From positions 45,405 through 109,404 of the forward strand of contig NZ_JAIMID010000020.1 of assembly GCF_019966535.1 (NCBI RefSeq): 64,000 nucleotides of DNA, read 5' to 3'. The translations under genes were made by a program, and so were the position numbers. The notes below the pieces were generated by a model. That model saw only the letters and a list, made by a program, of their open reading frames with translations, was not told the origin of the DNA and ran no database searches. This DNA comes from Mesobacterium pallidum (lineage in GTDB: Bacteria; Pseudomonadota; Alphaproteobacteria; Rhodobacterales; Rhodobacteraceae). Below, one piece after another: positions 58,178-64,000 of this stretch. Positions within the stretch are counted from its first letter, which is position 1, and each line of letters opens with the position of its first letter.

Positions 58178-58833
58178 CAGCTGGCCAGCATCTTGAGACC
58201 CTGGGTCACGTCCGACCGCACGGCAAGCCGCAGCCCGGGCTCGTCCCCGGCCTTGAGTGCTGCGATGATCAGGCGGTGGTAATGCGGCGGCTCTTTCCGG
58301 CGCAACCGGCCGTAGAGCGCGCGCATGGTCGGCCCCAGTTGCAGCCAGACGGTTTCGGCCATGGCCAGCATCGCCGGCGCCTGGGCGCGCAGGTAGAGCG
58401 TGCGGTGGAATTCCAGGTTGGTGCGGATATAGGCGACCGCGTCGTGCCGCGCCACGGCGTCCGACACGGCACCGTTGATGGTCTGCAACCGCTCGATCAA
58501 CGCGATATGGGCGCGCGGCAGGGCGCGACTGGCCAGCTCCACCTCGATCAGGGCGCGCAGGGCGGCGAGTTCCTCGATCCGCTCGTTGGAAAGCTCGGGC
58601 GTGGCCACCCGGCCCGAGGCGGACATGGACAGCGCACCCTCGGCCACCAGCCGCCGCACCGCTTCGCGCGCAGGGGTCATCGAGACTTCGAACTCCTGGC
58701 CGATCCCGCGCAGGGTCAGCGCCTGCCCCGGCGCCAGCTGGCCGTGCATGATACGCGTGCGCAGGCCGCGGTAGACGCGGTCATGGGCAGAGCCGGCAGG
58801 GGGTTCGGCGGGGCGGGTCTGGACGGTGGTCAT
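58177..58833 (-). CDS. GntR-family (FadR-type) transcriptional regulator
   Basis: 218 residues from the ATG at 58833. Winged helix: 'YRGLRTRIMHGQLAPGQALT', 'IGQEFEVSMTPAREAVRRL'. The C-terminal all-helical FCD domain binds a carboxylate and a metal ('EELAALRALIEVELASRAL', 'EFHRTLYLRAQAPAMLAMAE'). It heads an operon with the antiporter, an unusual target for this family. A perfect 12-base palindrome lies just upstream and is probably its own operator. Confidence 0.9.
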   Translation of the reverse strand: MTTVQTRPAEPPAGSAHDRVYRGLRTRIMHGQLAPGQALTLRGIGQEFEVSMTPAREAVRRLVAEGALSMSASGRVATPELSNERIEELAALRALIEVELASRALPRAHIALIERLQTINGAVSDAVARHDAVAYIRTNLEFHRTLYLRAQAPAMLAMAETVWLQLGPTMRALYGRLRRKEPPHYHRLIIAALKAGDEPGLRLAVRSDVTQGLKMLAS

Positions 58834-58841
58834 GGCCCGCG

Positions 58842-58853
58842 TTGTGATCACAA
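58842..58853. promoter_or_regulatory. Probable GntR operator
   Basis: TTGTGATCACAA, a perfect palindrome of the TTGT-N4-ACAA kind favoured by FadR/VanR-type GntR proteins, nine bases before the GntR ATG (58833). Its position would let the regulator repress its own operon. Confidence 0.6.
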
Positions 58854-58865
58854 ACCGTCGTCTGG

Positions 58866-59558
58866 TCAAGCGCCGAAGCGGTATCGGTGCAGCGCCGAGC
58901 CTTCGGTCCGCAGCCAGGCGCGCGGGGCGGAATAGTCGCCGTAAAGCGCCGTCACCTGGTCCCAGAAGGCCCGCGAATGGTCCATGTGCGCCAGGTGCGC
59001 AACCTCGTGCGCGGCCACGTAGTCAAGCACCTCTGCCGGGGCCAGCACCAGCCGCCAGGAGTACATCAGCGCGCCCTGGCTGGAGCAGCTGCCCCAACGC
59101 GACCGCGTGTCACGCAGGGTCAGCCGGGCATAGCCCCGTCCCAGCGTCGCCGCGTGCCGATCCGACGCAGCCGCCAGCCGGTCCCGCGCCAGTGCCTTGA
59201 GCCAGCCCTGCACCCGCGCGCCCGCCTGGGCCGGATCGCCCGGCACCAGCAACGCACCCTCGGCCCGCTTGAGCGACCGGCCGGCGCCCTGCCGAATCTC
59301 CAGCATTTCGCCCTCGACCGGGATCACGGCGCCCGGGACGACCTGCACATCGCCCGGCTGGCTGGCCAGGTGCCCGCGCAGCCAGCGCTCCTTTTCGCGG
59401 GCAAAGGCAAGGCCCTCGCGCTCGCTCACGCCCCTTGGCAGGGTCAGCGTCACGCGCCCGTCCAGCCCCGAAACCCGCAGCGAGATTCGCCGCGCCCGGG
59501 ACGACCGACGCAGGATAAGTGCGACAGGGGGGTTGCCCGGCAGGATATGTTCGCCCAT
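58866..59558 (-). CDS. DUF45 / YgjP-type metallopeptidase
   Basis: 230 residues from the ATG at 59558. N-terminal strand-rich part ('ILRRSSRARRISLRVSGLDG', 'VTLTLPRGVSEREGLAFARE'), then 'LTLRDTRSRWGSCSSQG' and the gluzincin motif 'YVAAHEVAHLAHMDHSRAFW', with HEVAH supplying the zinc ligands and the catalytic Glu, and His in 'HMDHS' as the third ligand. Homologues are found beside type I restriction genes or alone; the substrate is unknown. It is divergent from the TIGR02300 gene. Confidence 0.9.
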   Translation of the reverse strand: MGEHILPGNPPVALILRRSSRARRISLRVSGLDGRVTLTLPRGVSEREGLAFAREKERWLRGHLASQPGDVQVVPGAVIPVEGEMLEIRQGAGRSLKRAEGALLVPGDPAQAGARVQGWLKALARDRLAAASDRHAATLGRGYARLTLRDTRSRWGSCSSQGALMYSWRLVLAPAEVLDYVAAHEVAHLAHMDHSRAFWDQVTALYGDYSAPRAWLRTEGSALHRYRFGA

Positions 59559-59658
59559 ATGCCCTCGGAAATGCGTGCAAAGCCTTTGACTCGCCCCATG
59601 CGATATGGCAGTTGGCGCGGATTGTCGACATGACCCGAACCATGGAAAGGGATGACCC

Positions 59659-59979
59659 ATGCCCAAGGAAGAATGGGGTATCAAGCGTGTCTGCCCGACG
59701 ACGGGCAAGCGCTTTTACGACCTGAACAAGACCCCCGTCATCAGCCCCTACACAGGGGAAGTGGTTGACGTGGACACCGGCAAGAGCCGCATGATCGCCG
59801 CGGACGCCGAGGATGCACAATCGGCCAAGGCCAAGGCTTCGACGGATGACGAGGACATCATCCTCGATGATGACGACGTCGATGTGGATATCGACGACGA
59901 CCTGCTGGACGACGAGGAAGAAGACGACAACGTCTCGCTGGACGAGATCGCTGACGTGTCCTCGGAAGACGACGAGTAA
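59659..59979 (+). CDS. TIGR02300 family protein
   Basis: 106 residues. The N-terminal ~45 residues are strongly conserved in alphaproteobacteria ('EEWGIKRVCPTTGKRFYDL', 'NKTPVISPYTGEVV'), and the rest is an acidic tail of Asp/Glu blocks ('DDEDIILDDDDVDVDIDDD') that must be disordered. The start at 59659 has AAAGGGATGACCC upstream. Function unknown. In many genomes it precedes a tRNA gene, as here. Confidence 0.93.
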   Translation: MPKEEWGIKRVCPTTGKRFYDLNKTPVISPYTGEVVDVDTGKSRMIAADAEDAQSAKAKASTDDEDIILDDDDVDVDIDDDLLDDEEEDDNVSLDEIADVSSEDDE

Positions 59980-59993
59980 GTCGAAAAAAGCAT

Positions 59994-60035
59994 CCGGGGG
60001 CTGGATTTTTCCGCTTGATCCCGCCCCCGGCTTTA
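59994..60035 (+). terminator. Terminator after the TIGR02300 gene
   Basis: Stem CCGGGGGC / GCCCCCGG (59994-60001 with 60023-60030) around a 21-base loop, followed by CTTTA. It separates the gene from the tRNA promoter. Confidence 0.65.
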
Positions 60036-60074
60036 ACTAGATAGCGGCGCACGGCCTGAACGGGCCGCAACGAT

Positions 60075-60150
<76 letters not shown>

Positions 60151-60188
60151 AAACCTTTCAGTTCAACATGATAGCTGAACATTAGAGT

Positions 60189-60213
60189 GGTGTGACACCA
60201 AGGTGTGACACAC
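60189..60213 (+). promoter_or_regulatory. Tandem GGTGTGACAC repeats ahead of the integrase
   Basis: GGTGTGACAC at 60189-60198 and again at 60202-60211, 13 bases apart. The first is part of the inverted repeat GGTGT-G-ACACC. The pair ends right before the integrase ATG (60215) and covers its ribosome binding region, so it may be an arm-type integrase site or an operator. Confidence 0.5.
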
Positions 60214-60214
60214 G

Positions 60215-61945
60215 ATGAAGCTACATGCGTACCTGAGCAAGTCCCGGCACGGCATCTTCTACTTTCGCTGGCCCGTCCCCACTGACATTCAGACAACGTC
60301 CCGCAAGACTGTGCGCCTGTCTCTTGGCACAAGATGCCCGAAAGAGGCTGGCATGTTGGCGCGACATCTCTCAAGCTGCGGCTTGGCTCTGAACTCAAGA
60401 CTTCAAGACACAAGCATGGACCACACGACACTCCGGGCGGCAGTGATGGAGTACTTTCGCTCCCAACTCGACGCAGGCAAACTTCGCCGCGACAAGCTGG
60501 GCCCATTCTCCGAACAGGAGAAGGAAAGCACCCGTGGCGCTCTTGACCTGCTGCAGCAAGGCAATGCCGAGTATTGGAAGACCATGGGGTCACAGTTTGC
60601 CCGTGACGAACTCAATCGGTTTTTTTCGGCCTCAGGACTTCCGCGCGGCGACTACGACGCGCAAATCCCGAAGGTCTTGAATGAAATTCGCCTTGGCCGG
60701 ATCGGGGCGTTCAAAGAGATTGCCGAGCATGGCGAGCGGCTGGAAGCCTATGACTTCTCAGAGCCCCGGAGCGAGCCTCTGGCTGCCCACCTCGCCGCCG
60801 CGCATAGTCACGGCGTGGCGAGCAAAGTAGGCGCTCAGGAGCCCGCTCAGAAGGCGCAGGGGCCTCTCCTGTCCCAACTGTTCTCGGATCGGGAGGCGCA
60901 GGCTCTCCGGGCGGGCGAATGGGCTGAGACGGTCAGAAAAGACTATGCGTCTTGGGTGCACCTCTTCTTAGAGTTGGCAGGCGACCGCCCCATTCTCAGC
61001 TACCAGAAGACCGATGCCAGAGAGTTCAAGGCAGTTCTACAGGAGCTACCGGCCAACCGCCAGAAGTACACAGAGACCCAGAACCTGCCACCCAGAGAAG
61101 CAGTAGCAGCAGCCAAGCGTCACGGCCTCGCAGTGATCTCGACCAACACGGTCAACAAGGCACTCGGGCGACTGCAGTCACTTTGGACTTGGGCCGACAA
61201 GCAGCTTGACGAGACGGTGCCCGACATCTTTGGACCTATGAAGGTCGCGAAGAAGGTCAGAGCAAGAGACGAGGCTGACCCCTTCAGCAAGGAACAACTG
61301 CAAACCATCTTTTCGAGCCCACTGTTTACCGGGTGCAAGTCCGAACGGTTCAGAGCGCAGCCGGGCAATACTGACATGACTGGCACCAGTTGGTTCTGGC
61401 TACCCCTCCTGGGGCTCTACACAGGTGCGCGTCTGAACGAACTCTGCCAACTGCGGCAAGAGGACGTTGACGAGGAAGACGGTATTCCCTTCCTGCACTT
61501 GCGCGAAGGCGACGACGCACAGCGGATCAAGACCGGAAAGGCACGGAAGGTACCGATACACCCGCAGCTAGTCGACGTCGGCTTTCTTCGGTACGCAGCA
61601 GCAGTACTACGTGCGAAGGGGGCAGACAGGGTCTTCCCAACGCTCACTCAAGGGCCGAACGGCTACTTTTCTGACCGACCCTCCAAGGACTTCTCCAATT
61701 ACCTCAAGACAATTGGGGCTAAGACTGAGAAGACGTCGTTCCACTCATTCCGCCACGGCTTCAAGGACGCATGTCGCCGGGGCCGTGTGATGCCTGACAT
61801 TGCAGATATTCTGCAAGGGCACTCGCTACATGGCATGGCTGGCCGCTACGGAGCTGGCGACGCACCGCTGCCAGTTCTCTTAGAAGCTATGGAGCGAGTG
61901 AGCTACCCTAACCTGTCCCTTCAACAAGTGTGGCGTCACCCTTAG
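60215..61945 (+). CDS. Tyrosine-type site-specific integrase with a DUF6538-type N-terminus
   Basis: 576 residues. Opens with a DUF6538-like region ('YLSKSRHGIFYFRWPVPTDI'), then a long helical part and a SAM-like core-binding domain ('VISTNTVNKALGRLQSLW'). The catalytic domain has Arg in 'LGLYTGARLNELCQLRQED', the H-x-x-R box in 'SFHSFRHGFKDACRR', a His in 'IADILQGHSLHGMAGRYG' and the Tyr nucleophile in 'AGRYG'. It excises and integrates the island at the tRNA-Ala gene. Unlike the core genes it uses AT-richer codons. Confidence 0.93.
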   Translation: MKLHAYLSKSRHGIFYFRWPVPTDIQTTSRKTVRLSLGTRCPKEAGMLARHLSSCGLALNSRLQDTSMDHTTLRAAVMEYFRSQLDAGKLRRDKLGPFSEQEKESTRGALDLLQQGNAEYWKTMGSQFARDELNRFFSASGLPRGDYDAQIPKVLNEIRLGRIGAFKEIAEHGERLEAYDFSEPRSEPLAAHLAAAHSHGVASKVGAQEPAQKAQGPLLSQLFSDREAQALRAGEWAETVRKDYASWVHLFLELAGDRPILSYQKTDAREFKAVLQELPANRQKYTETQNLPPREAVAAAKRHGLAVISTNTVNKALGRLQSLWTWADKQLDETVPDIFGPMKVAKKVRARDEADPFSKEQLQTIFSSPLFTGCKSERFRAQPGNTDMTGTSWFWLPLLGLYTGARLNELCQLRQEDVDEEDGIPFLHLREGDDAQRIKTGKARKVPIHPQLVDVGFLRYAAAVLRAKGADRVFPTLTQGPNGYFSDRPSKDFSNYLKTIGAKTEKTSFHSFRHGFKDACRRGRVMPDIADILQGHSLHGMAGRYGAGDAPLPVLLEAMERVSYPNLSLQQVWRHP

Positions 61946-62183
61946 TTGAAGTCACTGAGTTCGACATCGCTTGTCCGTAGGCGGCAATGCTACTGTTGAT
62001 CGGAGCGAACGCCGACGATTTCTAGGACAGCCAGTCCTGGCCAACTCTCGACCTGTCGACCTCAGGCATTGAACTGGGCCACATTCCGCAGCATCGTCAT
62101 TACCCCCGGCTGAACCAAGGATACTTGCACCCGATGCACACATGTGTCTCGATCCGATAAAATGACACCACTTGGACCGACTA
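61946..62183. other. Noncoding gap between the integrase and OLD nuclease genes
   Basis: 238 bases without a supported gene. It contains an inverted repeat GCCAG-TC-CTGGC (62030-62041), a perfect palindrome ACACATGTGT (62138-62147) and, 10 bases after it, TAAAAT (62158-62163), which could be a -10 element for the next gene. The first ~160 bases look like decayed intergenic sequence that I do not recognise. Confidence 0.5.
62138..62163 (+). promoter_or_regulatory. Candidate promoter/operator of the OLD nuclease gene
   Basis: Palindrome ACACATGTGT overlapping the spacer just ahead of TAAAAT (62158-62163), 21 bases before the ATG at 62184. The layout suits a repressor site over a promoter. There is no visible Shine-Dalgarno. 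Confidence 0.4.
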
Positions 62184-63965
62184 ATGCCAGTATATGTAGA
62201 AGCCATAGCATTGCAGCACTTTCGAGGCGTCGGACCCGAGGCGCAGTTTATTGCCCCACTCTCGGACATGAATTTTTTTATCCGCGAGAACAACGCCGGG
62301 AAGTCAATTATCCTGAACTTTCTCCACGGTCATTTGCCATTTGGAACCAGCAGCGACGCCATCGCACCCGAGGTTGGATCAGTTGACATTTACCGGGGTC
62401 CAAAGACAGGTAGGTTCATGGCAGCAGTTGGCGTACCAAGCAGCAGCCTTCGTGCGGCGCTTCTGGAGCGAGCGGAGATTTCAAACCAAACAGAAGAGAT
62501 GAGGGCAATTGTAGACAAGGCTGTTCGAATTGTATCCGAGAAACTCTGCAACGCAGGCCACCTCTGGCTCTGCCCCCCCCTCGGATCAGGTAGCTTTCCA
62601 GACGTCCTATTCCTGCCAGACTGGGACGCCGCAGCTAAGTGGCTTGAGAACTCGGAATGGGTGCACCTACGGAGACACATTACCCGCAACGGCAACTCGA
62701 CGACCATAAACAAAGCCGTGCAAGAGACAATACTTTATGCCGTTACTTTAAGTAAACCGAATTACCCCAAGAGCATGATGATACCGGCTAAGCGCCAGTT
62801 GGGGCCTAGAGACGAAACCTTTGACGACTTAACAGGCAAGGGTCTCATTGATCACTTGGCCGAAATTCAAAACCCCGACCACCATGAACAAGAGCGGAAG
62901 AAGATCTTTGACAAGATCAATGACTTTGTGCGCACGGTTACAGGAAAGCAGGATGCGACACTTGAGGTGCCCAGCAACAGGCAGCACCTGCTTGTCCACA
63001 TGGACAACAAAGTTCTCCCCCTTTCTGCGCTCGGGACAGGCATCCATGAAGTCATATTGATAGCGGCGTTCTGTACGATCCATCAAGAAAAGATCATGTG
63101 CATAGAAGAACCCGAGATACACTTGCACCCGGTACTTCAACGCAAACTAGTCAATTACCTGCGAGACCACACGACTAACCAGTACTTCATCGCAACTCAC
63201 TCGGCAGCTTTCATAGACACTGAGGGTGCGTCTGTGTTTCACGTGCATAACGACGGCATCCAGACTTACGTGAGGCCCGCTCTACTCAAGACCGAAAGGC
63301 GGCACCTTGTTGAGGAACTTGGGTACCGGGCGTCGGACATCATGCAGGCGAATGCCGTGGTTTGGGTGGAGGGCCCGTCAGACCGAATTTACATTAGACA
63401 TTGGCTGAAAGCTGTCGCCCCAGAACTCCAGGAGGGTGTCCACTACAGCATCTTGTTCTACGGTGGAGGGCTGGTCAGCCACCTCAGCGCTGACGACGAT
63501 GCTGCTACAGATTTCATTCGGCTGAGGGAGTTGAACCGAAACCTCGCCATCGTCATGGACAGTGACCAAGACAGGAAAGGCGCAAAGCTGAAGCCCGCAG
63601 CCGCACGGCTAAAGGCGGAATTCAAAAGCGGTGGAGGAATTGCATGGATCACCAAGGGCCGCGAGATTGAGAACTACGTGCTGCCGGATGTTCTTCAAGC
63701 CGCCCTCAAAGCGTGCCATCCCACCATTTACGGTGCACCTCACAAGGTCAGCCAATACGATCACGCCTTCTACTTTGTGCGGAAGAAGCCCAAAGATGAA
63801 AGCAGTAGGATTTACACCAAAGGGGACAAAGTCGGGGCCGCGTTGCGCGTATGCGAGTTAGACGCAAGACTTGATGTGCTTGACCTAAAGCGTCGCATCA
63901 AAGAACTAGCCGACATGATCCGCGTTAGTGTCCGCGCACGTGGTGTAATTTCTGCGCCTTCATAG
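62184..63965 (+). CDS. OLD-family ATP-dependent endonuclease (ABC-type ATPase plus TOPRIM)
   Basis: 593 residues from the ATG at 62184 (a TTG at 62172 would add four). ATPase half: 'MNFFIRENNAGKSIILNFL' (Walker A), 'PLSALGTGIHEVILIAAF' (signature region), 'IMCIEEPEIHLHPVLQRK' (Walker B with the catalytic Glu) and 'QYFIATHSAAFIDT' (His switch). TOPRIM half: 'AVVWVEGPSDRIYIRHWL' (Glu) and 'LAIVMDSDQDRKGAKLKP' (Asp-x-Asp). This is the architecture of P2 OLD and Gabija GajA. Located in an integrase-led island, so phage defence is likely. Possible partner lies outside the window. Confidence 0.9.
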   Translation: MPVYVEAIALQHFRGVGPEAQFIAPLSDMNFFIRENNAGKSIILNFLHGHLPFGTSSDAIAPEVGSVDIYRGPKTGRFMAAVGVPSSSLRAALLERAEISNQTEEMRAIVDKAVRIVSEKLCNAGHLWLCPPLGSGSFPDVLFLPDWDAAAKWLENSEWVHLRRHITRNGNSTTINKAVQETILYAVTLSKPNYPKSMMIPAKRQLGPRDETFDDLTGKGLIDHLAEIQNPDHHEQERKKIFDKINDFVRTVTGKQDATLEVPSNRQHLLVHMDNKVLPLSALGTGIHEVILIAAFCTIHQEKIMCIEEPEIHLHPVLQRKLVNYLRDHTTNQYFIATHSAAFIDTEGASVFHVHNDGIQTYVRPALLKTERRHLVEELGYRASDIMQANAVVWVEGPSDRIYIRHWLKAVAPELQEGVHYSILFYGGGLVSHLSADDDAATDFIRLRELNRNLAIVMDSDQDRKGAKLKPAAARLKAEFKSGGGIAWITKGREIENYVLPDVLQAALKACHPTIYGAPHKVSQYDHAFYFVRKKPKDESSRIYTKGDKVGAALRVCELDARLDVLDLKRRIKELADMIRVSVRARGVISAPS

Positions 63966-64000
63966 GTGTAATCCCGGGTGGCCATCGAGGTGTATGGTCG

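Noticed and set aside
60189..60213. CRISPR-like direct repeats near the integrase
   Set aside because: Only two copies of 10 bases, no spacers and no cas genes. No CRISPR array was seen anywhere in the window.
62184..63965. Calling the nuclease gene a Gabija system
   Set aside because: Architecture fits GajA, but Gabija needs a GajB helicase next to it, and the window ends before any further gene can be read.

Overview
This window is a GC-rich chromosomal segment from an alphaproteobacterium, most likely of the Rhodobacteraceae (Roseobacter/Paracoccus side). The main reasons are the gene neighbourhoods (rsfS-rlmH, serB facing serC-serA, slt facing dapA, a TIGR02300 gene beside a tRNA), the taurine/sulfonate gene xsc behind a MocR-type regulator, a TTAA-N7-TTAAC CtrA-type box, and a family of short intergenic repeats. 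About 60 kb looks like ordinary core chromosome. The last 4 kb is the left end of an integrated element.

Layout. 0-6 kb: end of an amino-acid ABC binding protein, a GlsB-type membrane protein, dapD, two poorly known genes, rsfS-rlmH and an MscS channel. 6-11 kb: leuC, a small lipoprotein, leuD, then a membrane protein coupled to a secreted nuclease/phosphatase-fold protein. 11-13 kb: rppH and an ArsR/AHSA1/YciI operon. 13-17 kb: the serine pathway, with serB divergent from serC-serA and a strong terminator after serA. 17-26 kb: lipoprotein, phosphoesterase, sseA-aminotransferase operon, smpB, class III aminotransferase, Hint protein, dapE and a DUF2064 protein. 26-33 kb: MarR/DUF3237 divergent pair, SDR, MpaB-type protein, MocR regulator, xsc and an RluA synthase. 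33-42 kb: aldehyde dehydrogenase, 1-Cys peroxiredoxin, an RTX-type protein, an ECF sigma factor overlapping a membrane VWA protein, and a heparinase-like protein. 42-51 kb: rsmB, an SDHAF4-like protein, dapB, rbfA, a glycosidase-family protein, purH, an FAD oxidoreductase facing mnmD, and an EamA transporter. 51-60 kb: ureide genes (a PuuE-UraD fusion and allA), a zinc metallopeptidase, dapA, a lytic transglycosylase, a GntR-antiporter operon, a DUF45 peptidase and TIGR02300.

60-64 kb: a complete tRNA-Ala(GGC) is followed after 64 bases by a tyrosine integrase with a DUF6538-type N-terminus, then by an OLD-family ATPase/TOPRIM nuclease. Base composition drops visibly here. This is best read as the left edge of a tRNA-targeted genomic island that probably carries anti-phage defence. 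The window ends 35 bases after the nuclease gene, so any partner gene is out of view.

The least ordinary signals are: (1) the island and its OLD nuclease; (2) a dispersed intergenic repeat family, at least ten loci, two of which supply the end of a neighbouring reading frame; (3) two AT-rich hairpins with mutually complementary loops after the SDHAF4-like gene; (4) a repeated CAAGGAT-N8-GGGCTGCGTCCTA sequence in front of the ECF sigma gene and inside the VWA gene, the second copy followed by a hairpin that covers a Shine-Dalgarno and internal ATG; (5) several clear palindromic operator candidates.
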